Assembly (NCBI RefSeq): GCF_029784155.1
Contig: NC_073691.1
Coordinates: 129,208,714-129,272,713, forward strand
From: Uranotaenia lowii
Lineage: Eukaryota > Arthropoda > Insecta > Diptera > Culicidae
Direction of reading: 5' to 3'
DNA length: 64,000 nucleotides
Part shown: positions 24,018 through 35,357 of the stretch, in pieces
Position numbering within the stretch: the first letter of the stretch is position 1
Layout: the number at the start of each line of letters is the position of its first letter
Notes under the pieces: generated by a model
The model's database searches: none
Told to the model about the DNA's origin: nothing
The model's input: only the letters and a program-made list of their open reading frames with translations
Position numbers and translations under genes: made by a program

Positions 24018-24416
24018 TCATGGACCTTTCCGATTTTCAATGAACTTCAATACCCACAATGACTGTACAATTAAGCCAGATTGAAAAGGCTTACGCTTTG
24101 AAATTCTCAGTATTTGTTCATCAGGCAATAATGTTTCCTGGTCTAGGAAAACCTTCGTTGCTTTCTTTTTCTTATTCTCGGAAATGGAAAGATTGACCTT
24201 CATCTGTCGGCCGGCGTCGTCGTCGTTTCCTGTATCAACGTATATCATGTTCATTTTTTTATGCTTCCTCAGAACCAATACCATGTTCGTCCTCAGTTGA
24301 AAACTCCCCGGAAAGTTATATGTTCTCGACGCAATTTTATACAAAGCTATTTCCGAGAAAATATTGGAGGCAAATATTAGCTTTTTCAATAATGTTTGAC
24401 TCATATGAACTAACAT
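24018..24416 (-). other. Unidentified 132-codon open frame
   Basis: A minus-strand frame of 132 codons, long for this A+T-rich context. Its middle reads GNDDDAGRQMKVNLSISENK followed by a lysine-rich stretch and a more acidic segment (FLDQETLLPDEQIL). Base composition is more G+C rich at 24180-24240 than around it. It lies beyond the pogo remnant, but I cannot match it to a transposase DNA-binding region. It may be a chance frame or part of an older element. Confidence 0.25.
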
Positions 24417-24419
24417 ATT

Positions 24420-26131
24420 GACTTTCTAGGTATGGAGCCCGAATGCAATCAAACTATAGTTCGATCAATTATTAATTTATCATTTTATCAATAATTTGCT
24501 TTCAAAGAATGCATACTTACAGTGCAAGATTCATGAAAATTGAAATATAAACAGATAAAGTGAAATATCAACGTTTTAGTGCTGTAATTATATCTAATCC
24601 TAATCATTTGCTTGAAATTTAATTCTTTCCATAACTGATCTATACAACGGAGCGCCTATCGAACCTGCTTCTTTATTTGGAAATAAATTGCTAAGAAAAC
24701 ACCAGAAACTTCGGATGCAACAAAGCAGGAGACTTCCCCAACTGATTGTACCATCACATGATACGGCTAACTACGCAGTATCACTTTTTGTTAGAGGGGT
24801 TGTCAATTTTCTGAGCTATAGAACTTATAATGAAAAAAATTACAAAATTTGACTAACAGATCTATTTTATTATTCATTTCTCAACATTAACAAAATTTTT
24901 GAAAACTTTTTATTCAAATATGTCAATCTTTGAGGAGTGATATGAACTTCATAATACCATCACGTATAAACAAACGGTCGGAATGAAGTGAAATTTGATA
25001 TTTTTAGGGGTTTAAAAACTCAACCTCACAAACCCCCCCAATTTAATTTAAAAAAAAACAACTACGACTTCGATCAACAAAATTAACACTTTTCCTATAT
25101 GCATTGAATTCAAGAGCCAATTTTGAATATTTCATCGGCGCTGATTCCAAATAAATATACATTTTTTTCTATCAGTTTATGTTTCGAGATAACTTTTGAA
25201 AATAGCTTAATAATTTATTTAATAAATTTGTAAACATAACTATGCTTTTGAAAATAAAAGCTTAAATTCAATGATCAAGTTTCCTGAACACCGCGAGTTA
25301 TTTTGACTTCTAAGAAAACAGTTAGGTATGCAATGATTTCTTTTTGACATTTTTTTCCAGTTCTGCGTAATTCGAGAATTTTGACGATTTGGAATATTTT
25401 AACCGAATGGAATCTTTCAAGTTTTTTAAAGCATAAGGGGATTTTTTTTTATTATGTGACAATTTGCGCCGGGGGTCTTCAGATTTTCCCCAAAATTGAA
25501 AATTTGGTTCATTTTTGCGACTTAAAAACACATGTATTTTTTCAGATTTCTAACATTTTTATTTTTTGAGTTAGCTTCGGTTAGATTTTTTTTTGTAAAT
25601 AAAAAAAAACCATTTTTCAAAGCTACATAACTCTGTTATTTTTCAACGGAAATTATAAAATAGCACATCAAAATGCATTGAAATTTTATCAGCTTTCCAA
25701 ATAAAATAGTTGAAAAAAATTAAATAATGACCTTCAACATGAAAAGTTGTGATTAAACTTTAAATGGCGTCTAAAAGTACCGTCTGCACCACCGAATATT
25801 TTGTAAAAATTACCATTGTATAGCTCAATTTATGATGCAACTTTCTTCTGAAGACACCAAAGTGGGCCATTAACACCTTGAAGAGTTATGAAAGAAATAA
25901 TGACAATAAATCTCTTTTTTTGCATCGAAAACAAACAATGGTCGAACAACTGCACTCACATATGGAGGTAGCAAGCACTTCTAACAACATGGACACAAAA
26001 GAACTTACCACAGCAGGTAAAAACACTACTTTTTCGTGCTTTGTAGAGTGTTTGCAGCAAAGCTGACTTTAAATTTTAACCAAAATTCTTAGTATCGTAT
26101 TGTTAATGTGATATAACAAACAAATAAACAA
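24420..26131. other. Unassigned A+T-rich DNA
   Basis: No coding signatures, long inverted ends or tails were recognised. A short stretch at 24880-24960 resembles the interior of the GGGGAGAG mariner-like family. Homopolymers of A and T are common. Confidence 0.4.
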
Positions 26132-27184
26132 ACCTTTGGCCTTAGCATGGGCAGCAAATTATCCCCACTTTAGGCTGAAGTTTTCATGAGCGACTTGGAA
26201 GCAGATTTGGAGAAAAGAGAAAGACTTTTCCCACGTGTCTGGTGGCGCTACGTCGATGACATCCTTGCCTCGGTAAAGGAGCGTTATCTCACGCAGACTT
26301 TAGAGCTTCTAAACTCCAAACACAGTTCGATAAAATTTACTGTAGAGAAAGAAATTTATGGAAAACTCCCTTTGCTTGACCTCTTAATCTCAAGGAAAGA
26401 GGACAACACCATAAAATTCGGAATATATCGGAAACCAATCTCAACCGACCGATACATAACAACCGATTCCAACTACTTTGGTGCGCAAAAACAAGCCGCT
26501 TTCCATTCTATGGCGCACCGCCTGTACAATATCCCAATGTAAAAGGCAGAATTTGAAGAGGAAAAGCATAAAATCCTTGAGGCGGGTTTTTTGAACGGTT
26601 TTGACAACGAATTTGTCCTCAAAATTCTCCGGAAACGTGCCAGAAAAAAGTACCGAAGTGATGCCACCACCTTTAGGCCAGAGAAAGAAGAGCCCTATAG
26701 AGTTAGCCTGCCGTTCCACCCTAAACTAACTAATGGGATAACAAAAATCCTTTCTCAACATGGTCTGAAAACAGCATACAAGAGCGGCAACACCCTTAAG
26801 GATCGGTTGGTCTCCTTCAAGGATAAGATCCCGCAAGATGAGAGATCCAGAATTTATGAAATTCCCTGTGAGAGTTGCTCAGCTGTTTACATTGGCCAAA
26901 CTCGTCGGCTTAAAGAACACAGAAACGCTGTAGACAACAACAGGGCCAATGAATCTAGCGTAGCCATCCACGCAACGGAAATGGGTCACTCCATTAACTG
27001 GGAAAAAGTGACCTATAAGAAATTTGTAAGAAAAGTCTCACATTTGAACGCATGGGAGTCGATGTTCATTAGCACTTCAGAGAAACCGCTAATGAATGAA
27101 GATGACCCACCAATTATGACGCCGCTTTTCACCTACACCAAAAGAAAAATTCAAAAAGGAACCATCCTTCGACGAATACTATGA
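26132..27184 (+). pseudogene. Penelope-like element: RT palm plus GIY-YIG
   Basis: One reading frame runs the whole length, broken by two in-frame stops (TAG at 26171-26173 and TAA at 26540-26542). It encodes FGLSMGSKLSPL, then RVWWRYVDDILASV with the YVDD catalytic motif, then GIYRKPISTDRYI typical of Penelope-like reverse transcriptases. The C-terminal GIY-YIG endonuclease reads IYEIPCESCSAVYIGQTRR. About five residues normally between QTRR and LKEH, including a conserved arginine, seem deleted. The RT fingers and everything upstream are missing, so the copy is 5' truncated and dead. The family copies itself by target-primed reverse transcription with this endonuclease. Confidence 0.9.
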
Positions 27185-27420
27185 CACTCGTAGTACGATC
27201 CTGCCAGTAATTTCTTCGTGTGATCAGTCGGACATCGTCCTGTAGATGGGCAACATCGAGCCCGAAACCGGTCGACAAAAAAGGTAATTTTGAATCCTTT
27301 TTTCCGTTTGTAAGGACGTTAAGTGTCGTGTCCTGTAATACGTCGTGTGTTAATTGTGTAGTTAAGTTCTTACGTTGGCACAAATCCGCTTGAAAATGAG
27401 CTAAGAGTAATAAGTTTTAT
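27185..27420 (+). other. Penelope-like element 3' region with hammerhead-like motif
   Basis: Downstream of the frame, 27239-27275 reads CCTGTAGATGGGCAACATCG then AGCCCGAAACCGGTCG. A GGGC/GCCC stem followed by GAAAC recalls the core of the hammerhead ribozymes known from Penelope-like elements. The usual CTGATGA box is CTGTAGA here, so if it is a ribozyme relic it is probably inactive. The 3' boundary of the element is not clear. Confidence 0.35.
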
Positions 27421-29246
27421 TTTCAATAGTTTTAAATAAATAGCCAAAAATAAATATGGATTTGAATCTTTTAGTCTGTTTTTTTTTTTGTATTTATTCA
27501 ATTACTATATTCCTTAAATTTTTATAAAAAGAAATTCCATTTCATTTCATTATTTTTTTTTTTTTGAATTTGTATGATGGTTTTAAGTAGCAAAATGGTT
27601 TAGGGCATTAATTTCCAATTTCTTTCGTCGTTCATGATAGTGTTATTTTTGCTCACTTAATTTGAAATTTAAAACTTGCCTGTCGTAACTATTCTTTTAT
27701 AATTAGGACTTCACTCCAAAACCTCAACCCAAGCAACACATAAAACAAATAACTGGATGCCAAGAAATTAACCAATCGCATCAAAATTCGTTACTAGAAT
27801 GATCTGAACGATTTTCCGGTCCAAAGTTTTGTCCACCGGACAAAACTTTCCTCTCCATGCTTCGAAATCGTATTTGGGTCCGCTTCAGTGCTTTCTTCTT
27901 TCATTTTTGCTTCTTGACACACCGGAATGTTGGATGATTTTGCTACTTGACACACCGGAAAGTACGTCATTTGATGTACGATATTTGCTTACTTCTTTCA
28001 TTTCGCCAACTGACTCAGCGAAATGTTGGGAAAAGTACGACATATGATGTACAATATTTTTGTGCTTTTTCGAAATAATTGGGTCTCATTTTCCCGAAGA
28101 TTATGAAAACTGAAGCTCACGATACACAGAGTTTGAAGTTAAACTGTAAACAACAACACACACAACAGAAATCAGCTTTTTAAACGTCATCCGGAATGAG
28201 CAGGGTTGTATCAAAATCGAACTTAGACATAATGGAACACCCTATAAATTACTGCTTTCGGCAAAGTTTTGCACAGGAAATTTCCTTTATCGACCCTAAA
28301 ATGTCAAATTTACTTATGTATTTTATGTAGCTCCATTTCAACTCAGAAGATTGTCCAGTTCCGTATATCATTTCTTTGTATGTCTTGAAATCGCTAGTTC
28401 ATTTCGAAACTATATAGTTCCATTATCAAACGATAGTTAATTCAATCAATTCAAGCCTTACAGATACAAGGCTGACATCAGAAAGTGGACTGTGAGTGCT
28501 GTTATTGTTTTCGAAAACATTTGCAAATGAGATCCCAAGTAGTGTGAGACAGTTTTAATCGAAAAACAACATATTCGAAAGTTTAATTGTAAACAATTCT
28601 CGAAGAACTCTTTGTTCCTATCGCTAGCAGCTATATATCGGCAAAAGTGTTAAGCTACCAGCAATTCGCATTGGGAAGGTTCTAAATTTTCTGTTCAGCA
28701 AAACCAAATATTTACCAAACGATTCTCTCAACCGTCGTCGTCGGTCGCTGTTGGGCAAGCAAGTTGAATTTAATCACATGCCGTGACTCCATTACTTCGT
28801 TCATTCGTCTAACGGACGAGTCGGACGAACGATTTCACCTTTCATTGCTTTGATCTATCATTTTAGTGCTTGTTGATTTTATATCCGAAATAAGAGAGAC
28901 CGGTCAGACACTTTCGAAAAATGTTTGGGAAAGGAATTTAATTATTGTGTACCGGTTTTTGATTGGCTGCATTAAAAAAACTAATGTCTTAAACCTGATT
29001 GAATTAGAGTTTATTGCCATCAGATTGAATGAATAAAATGATTTCTCGTTATAAATGGGAAAAAAACAAATGTTGATGATTCTTTAAATCGATGAATGCT
29101 TTTATCAATTTTTAGAACTATAATAAAACTGACCTACATTAGCGATGGAAAAGCCAACTGCCTCCATTGAGAATCGATGGAGACTCTACACACCCTTTAA
29201 ATAAAATCTGTAAAATTACATCACATATATAGTAATCACATTTGTA
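27421..29246. other. Unassigned DNA
   Basis: No frames of interest. The phrase 'TTGACACACCGGAA' with nearby 'GTACGACATATGATGTAC' recurs around 27910-28050, a loose local repeat. Otherwise I see nothing. Confidence 0.4.
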
Positions 29247-29251
29247 GTAAT

Positions 29252-29578
29252 TGTAGTGACTCCGTGTAGGGTCGCAAACATCCTAAATCACGATTCACAA
29301 AAATCACAATTTTTTTTTACACCACAGAACGAACGCGACTATCTTTCACAACATTGCTTTACTGAATGATCTCTTGTGTCTTACACGCTCACGCTATTCT
29401 GACAACATTTGAGTAAACTTTTTGTTTGCGATGAGTAAACTAAATGTTAACGATACAGGAATTTACCCATTTACGGAATGAGAGTCTCCAAGTTTGTTTC
29501 AAATAATTAATTTCAAATTTTTGATAATTTAAAGGAGATCAGTCATTCATCTCACTATTGTTAACCTTATTTCCTACA
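29252..29578 (-). repeat. Long terminal repeat (3' LTR on the minus strand)
   Basis: This repeat adjoins the purine tract, so it is the 3' LTR of the minus-strand element. It is 327 bp with TG...CA ends. Confidence 0.9.
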
Positions 29579-29595
29579 TTATCCCTCTTCTCTAC
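29579..29595 (-). promoter_or_regulatory. Polypurine tract of the LTR element
   Basis: On the minus strand GTAGAGAAGAGGGATAA directly precedes the 3' LTR. It is the expected plus-strand DNA primer for reverse transcription. Confidence 0.65.
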
Positions 29596-30229
29596 AGTAT
29601 ACGATATCTTTTTTTTTTTTTTTAATCTTCACCAAATGTTTCAAATTTTGACAAAGTTTATTGAATTATTATAAATTCAAACTACTTGTTTTGGTGCACC
29701 TAACTTTTATTACTTTCAAAAAGAATGATGAATATCTTTCATAGGACAACTTATTTGCCACTAACCAATCGACAATAAATTATTGGTATAACGATTGACG
29801 TTCTCTAAATATTTTCGACAACACTGTGAGCTCTGTTTTGTTTGAAAAGTCATTATTCAAACTTGACATGGCTCCTTTTTTTTTTTTAACGTTCTCAGTT
29901 TTTTTTTTTTTTTTTAACGTCTTAACGTCTAATTTCAATCTTTTAATCGCTGATGTTCCATTTGGGTTACTTAAAATACTTTGATTCTGATTGCATAGAT
30001 GGGATAGTTGTGAGTAACTGAAACGTATCAAAGTGATCATTTACGTTAGAAACAACACTCGATGTTGTAACTCGAATACATCGACCCCATACACGCAACG
30101 AGATGCTGAGAGCTCGGAATACGGTTTTCTTATTATGCATGCAAGTATGCCACTTAAACTCACTCGAATCGTATTATACTCCACCTAGGTCAGGCAAAGT
30201 TTTTCTGCAGTATATATATTTTTTTTTTA

Positions 30230-30450
30230 CTTTTCGACAGAAAAATGAGCACTTTTTGGAAAAATTTGTAATGCCGGAACCAAACAAAATCAACAAAGCT
30301 AATGTTTCATAGATGAGGCATGCTCAGTTTGGTGAAACTTGTAAACTTATCCAATGCAAAACTCTCTCAACAACCTAAAAAAAGTTTCAAGAATGGTCAT
30401 TCAAATAAAACAAAATCTGAGGCCTGCTCACTGGTCTGTGATTTAATCAG
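30230..30450 (-). repeat. Dispersed repeat shared with 16580-16850
   Basis: The reverse complement of this stretch matches 16580-16800 closely (GACCAGTGAGCAGGC, GAGAGAGTTTTGCATTGG). It lies inside the LTR element. Confidence 0.65.
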
Positions 30451-32876
30451 AACATTTGAGCGTTTTTTTCCTGTTTTCCACCCCTGGTACTCCACGAGTA
30501 ATATTGGTAGCATAATTCTGGCTTTTGCGATTATTTACTACAAAAATACCACTTCGTCTGCTTGCTGTCCATTTATGTAATCTTTTGTCAGAGTTAGTTT
30601 TTTTTTTGCTCGCACAGTAGCTTTTTCTGTTTACACTAATCGTGAGTATTTTTTTTTTAAACTTTGAAAGTAGCGACAATTTGGGTTAATTTATTTGAGT
30701 GTGTACTTATCGATCTCCAAAACATTTTCCCTTGAATCCTGCCCTGGATTTGCATTAGTCATAATAGGTCATAATTCCAATTTGTGTGTGACAGTGTGTG
30801 ACCAACAAAACAACAAAAAGCAAACAAATTCATCGGAGGAAAGGCAGTCGAAAAACTATCCAGTACATTAATCAGGATTTTTTTATTTTTAATATTTGTG
30901 ACAACCAAATACCTAGAATGATTTCGAACTTGCATATAATCTCTGACCATCTCTCAGTGCAGAAGGAACTGCAAAGCCTCCTTTTCAAAACAAAATCATT
31001 TGATCTACATCGATTTCATGCCTCCCAGAAGATGGTGCCTTCATTCCTGGACTCAGTACCTGAATTGTCTTTATCGGAGCATAACATGTGTAACATCTAT
31101 TACTAATTCACATCGGATATCAAATCAGTAAGGTAAATCCAGAAATAGGGATTGATTAATTATACTGACAACCTGAAGTTTTCATTACTAATTGCCTCTA
31201 CACTTTTTTTTACTATATTTGATCGAAGACTCATTCTTCCTAGGACCAAATACGACTACTTTTCTACATCTACGTCGACAATTTAGTGCTGGTTGTGTTA
31301 ATGTTTCCACCTTAAAATTACTGTTTCGAAAATCCAATTTCAAGTCCTTCCAACACGAAATCACGAAAGAATACTCGTATAAGTTTTCAAATCCAGGATT
31401 AAACCATATCAAATTAGGTTCCCAGATTAGCTCTTTGTTCAGGTTCACAATAATTAAAAAAAATCCATTTCATATTAACTCAATGTTTGAAAATCGAACC
31501 TCTCCTGTACTTCAAAGTCTCATTCAAAATTGATATGCTGATCATAATTCAACACCAAAATTCCGACAAGGTTCAGCTTCGACTTCGGATATTAAACAGT
31601 TTCAGATAATGTCAGGCATAAAAAAAGAAGCAAGCTATTATAATCAGTTTCATTTTCTTAAAATCGACATTTACAATACCACCTTATACTTCCTTGTACA
31701 TCACTTTTACTAAATCTTCCGGATTCATTCGGACACCTCTCTTCAAACAGAGATTCTAACTCTAGTACCTCCGACTAACTACGGTTTTTCAACTCATCTG
31801 AACCCTATATAGGTACATTATCTCAAAATCAAAATAAAAACGTCTGATGTAAGACCTCATATTCGTTGAAATGCAACGATAGCATATCCGACTTCTCAGA
31901 TACATATGTATAGTTTACGGACTAAAATTTTGTTATTGACTTGACATGCCATAGCTAGATTGCGGTTTAAGATTTTGGAATAACATGTGCAAATTCATTT
32001 ACAGCCTTAGATTTGAAACTTGAGAACAAACTTTTAATTATAGTTTCCGTTGAAATATTTTTGGATTTAGTATTCAATTCTTCCCTTTAACAACTCATGT
32101 TTCCATTTAACACAAAATTTCCAGATTCAATATTTTTGAATGAATCTACCGTAAGTTATGCATAAAGAACACAATTTTTCTCAATTATCTTAGATAGTAT
32201 GATTTGATGTCAGGTTCATGAAGGAAGGAAAAACATATAAGATAAGTTAAAATGATTCCTTTAATAACACAAAAATTAAATGTAGTTAGATGCGTGGGGA
32301 GTATGTAGAGGCCAGTCTCGAACCCGCCCATGTCCTTCCTCCAACTGGTATCGGGAGGGGTTGGTTTATTATCTTGAACTGCATTTTATCCATATTCCAT
32401 GGATATAATGAAGTGCTTGATGGTTTAACCAACGTCTCAAGATCGCTTACTATTCTACGCTGCCTTCTCTAAACTTTAAATTTTCTTCTCCAAACTATTC
32501 TAATTTTCATTTCCAGCGTCAGCTCCCCGAGCTATTTAAACGCCATAAAAAAAAAAAATATTTTTGCAATATCGTCGTTATTATTTATCGGATTGGGATG
32601 AAAATTTGCACACGGTAGTTTTCAGGGACGAGCAATCGATTTCAGATGTCTAATGTTTTGCCAGGGGTCGACGAAAGGGGAAGTGATCGTCCAATATTTT
32701 TGCAAATATTACTTAACAATGACTTCAGAAGTGCATCTGGAAAATGCTTGCAATTGACAATTTATGACATATTCCAAGTTGAAAGCGAAACGAAGTTCGT
32801 ATGGGATCAGCTAGTTAAATATAAAAATGCTTGAACAGACTTCTCGCTCCACTTATATGTAACACTTATTTCAAAG

Positions 32877-33524
32877 ATCGAGACGTTTCGTTCGATTGAT
32901 TTATTAACCTTGCTACTTTTTTTTTTTTAGGATCGAGACCTCTCGCTCGAGCTTCCAACAGTATCAAGTCCTCTCGCAAGATACGTGTTTTTTTTTTTAG
33001 AATATCAATAGATCGAGACCTCTCGCTCGAGAATTTTATTTCATTTCGAGACCTCTCGCTCAATTTCAACATCTTTTTTGAGACCTCTCGCTCAGATTTT
33101 AAACAGTATCAAGTCCTCTCGCAAGATACGTGGCACTTTTTCTAAATCAATAGATCGAGACCTCTCGCTCGAGAATTTTATTTCATATCTAGACCTCTCG
33201 CTCGATTTTAACACCTTTTTTTTGAGACCTCTCGCTCAGATTTTAAACAGTATCAAGTCCTCTCGCAAGATACGTGGGACTTTTTCAAAATTAATAGATC
33301 GAGACCTCTCGCTCGAGAATTTTATTTCATTTCGAGACCTCTCGCTCGATTTTAACCTCTTTTTTTTTTTGAGACCTCTCGCTCAGGTTTTAAACAGTAT
33401 CAAGTCCTCTCGCAAGATACGTGACATTTTTGTTTAACTTCGAGACCTTTTGCTCGATTTAATCATTTTATTTTGAGACCTCTCGCTCAAGTTATATACA
33501 GTATCAAGTCCTCTCGCAAGATAC
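32877..33524 (-). repeat. Iterated hairpin array in the LTR element leader
   Basis: About sixteen copies of a CCTCTCG(C) core, plus degenerate ones, recur in an ordered higher-order unit of about 145 bp. Each core is flanked by complementary bases that differ between copies: TCGAGACCTCTCGCTCGA, TGAGACCTCTCGCTCA, and a longer form in which GTATC and GATAC flank AAGTCCTCTCGCAA. A degenerate copy at 32877-32896 (ATCGAGACGTTTCGTTCGAT) has a changed core but intact pairing. On the element's RNA strand the loop reads CGAGAGGT, and the array lies about 320-970 nt downstream of the primer site. Open frames crossing it on both strands are by-products of unit lengths divisible by three. Confidence 0.85.
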
Positions 33525-33841
33525 GTTACATTTGCTTTGTTTAATATCAAAACTTCTTTCAAAATAATTCTTTATTTATATATCTTTTGTTTCAACGCAA
33601 ATATTAAACATAACCTACTTTTTTTTTTGTTTTAACACGAACATTATAGACTCAATAATCAATATACTACATCCCCCAATTGCTTTAGAGTAGTTTCCGT
33701 TGTGTACTGTGATACTCTCACCTTTATGTTTTACCGTCCTTAGATTTTTCATAATGTCGCCATCTTGGTTACTTGCGACGCTTCTTCAGTTTGTCAGAAG
33801 CCATGTTACACGAATTTGTTAATTTTTACTTACATTTCTCC

Positions 33842-33859
33842 TGTTACCTGACTGCGCCA
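33842..33859 (-). promoter_or_regulatory. Primer binding site (tRNA-Ser type)
   Basis: TGGCGCAGTCAGGTAACA on the minus strand starts one base inside the 5' LTR. The first ten bases complement the CCA-ended 3' terminus of insect tRNA-Ser; later bases fit less well. Confidence 0.7.
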
Positions 33860-33860
33860 T

Positions 33861-34188
33861 TGTAGTGACTCCGTGTAGGGTCGCAAACATCCTAAATCAC
33901 GATTCACAAAAATCACAATTTTTTTTTTACACCACAGAACGAACGCGACTATCTTTCACAACATTGCTTTACTGAATGATCTCTTGTGTCTTACACGCTC
34001 ACGCTATTCTGACAACATTTGAGTAAACTTTTTGTTTGCGATGAGTAAACTAAATGTTAACGATACAGGAATTTACCCATTTACGGAATGAGAGTCTCCA
34101 AGTTTGTTTCAAATAATTAATTTCAAATTTTTGATAATTTAAAGGAGATCAGTCATTCATCTCACTATTGTTAACCTTATTTCCTACA
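33861..34188 (-). repeat. Long terminal repeat (5' LTR on the minus strand)
   Basis: This repeat adjoins the primer site, so it is the 5' LTR. It is 328 bp, identical by eye to the other LTR apart from one base in a T run. Confidence 0.9.
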
Positions 34189-34193
34189 GTAAT

Positions 34194-35355
34194 CTGTTTT
34201 GATTTGAAATTCTCTTATTTGGAAGGGTGCTGTGCGTTTTAGTAATCTGTATCAATGAAAATTTCCCACCCCTTATTGATTGTAATATTTTTAGAATATT
34301 TTAGCAACACACGCATTTTTGTGTCTTTACATGTATTTATTATTAAAACTCACTTTCACACTCTTCATTCTTAAATTTTCACATCTAGTCAGCTCCAATG
34401 TACCGGACCCAAAGAAGAGTAACTTGAGGCGTTACCGCCGCAGTTTCTTGGAGACCTCCGGGAACCAATAATATCGATTGTTTTCAAGCGGACAACTGCT
34501 TCAAAAAAGGTTTCGGCAAATTGCTTTGGTTTAAATTTACCCCGCTATTTTGTTTTGTTTATATTCCGGCCATATTAAAGAATGTCATAACATTACGGGA
34601 AAATCATATTCTATGATATGGCTGTAAAAGTGAAATATTCCATTATATAATCTTCTTTTCATATATGTGGTAACACCGAGAGAACGTCTTATTTATATCT
34701 CATTATTATTAGACAACCATAAATTGATTTACTTATTTTTTAAATGTTAAAAATGTTTTAAGTTAATTTGAGAATAGAATGATATCAACTTTGTGATTCC
34801 ATGAGAATTTCATCAATGTAAAATACCAACTGGAAAATTAGGAAACGTTAGATAATCCCCTCTTCTTCCTTTCATGCTAAGATTCTTAAAAACTTAACCA
34901 AATTTAGGATAAACGTAAAGTTAACTTTCAAACATGATTTTGGCGAAAAAAGAAAAACAATTGATTGAAACTGACGACACATTTCAACAAAACATTTTTT
35001 GAGCACTTATCTTGTGGTTAATAGAAAATTAACATATCAGTGTCTAGGATCCTCTGTAAATGAAGAAAATAATGTTAAAAGGAAGAAAATTCATTTTTAA
35101 GTTTATCCCAGAATATATTCGCTTTCAACTTTGACTGAAAATCAATCTTCTTCCATAATTTTGGCCTCTGGAGGATGGCACTACTACATTTCTTTTAATA
35201 TAATTGGGTGACGAAAAAGGTTTAAACGAGGAATTGGACAAAAAAAATAGGAAGGAAGCCTAACATTCATGGATTTAATTGCAGTGAAATTTTAGCGAAG
35301 CGATACACAACGCACTGATCCACGTTCAAGATTATGTTGTTAAGGTAGAGGGTCT
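34194..35355. other. Mostly unassigned DNA, one coding-like patch
   Basis: At 34385-34530 the minus strand has a more G+C-rich stretch with a frame (FAETFFEAVVRLKTIDIIGS and on) of nearly 50 codons ending near 34385. I cannot place it in a family or confirm splice sites. The rest shows nothing. Confidence 0.3.
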
Positions 35356-35357
35356 TA

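Larger units (their letters stand above)
29252..34188 (-). mobile_element. Non-autonomous LTR retrotransposon, minus orientation
   Basis: Two direct repeats of about 327 bp (29252-29578 and 33861-34188) start TGTAG and end CTACA. They are flanked by a perfect 5-bp duplication GTAAT (29247-29251, 34189-34193). By eye they differ only by one T in a homopolymer, so the insertion is recent. On the minus strand the primer site TGGCGCAGTCAGG (33859 downwards, one base inside the LTR) complements the 3' end of insect tRNA-Ser, as in several Ty3/gypsy elements. A purine tract AGAGAAGAGGGATAA sits beside the other LTR. The 4.28 kb interior has no gag, protease, RT or integrase motif on either strand; frames are under 115 codons. 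It must depend on a related element in trans. Confidence 0.9.

Noticed and set aside
33078..33437. 119-codon repetitive frame (RPLAQILNSIKSSRKIRG units)
   Set aside because: It reads through the hairpin array against the element's sense strand. The periodic protein arises because unit lengths happen to be multiples of three. An opposite-strand frame is equally open.
32877..33524. CRISPR-like array of short repeats
   Set aside because: Spacing is irregular and the repeats are parts of a higher-order tandem unit within a eukaryotic LTR element. There is no unique spacer pattern and no cas gene.
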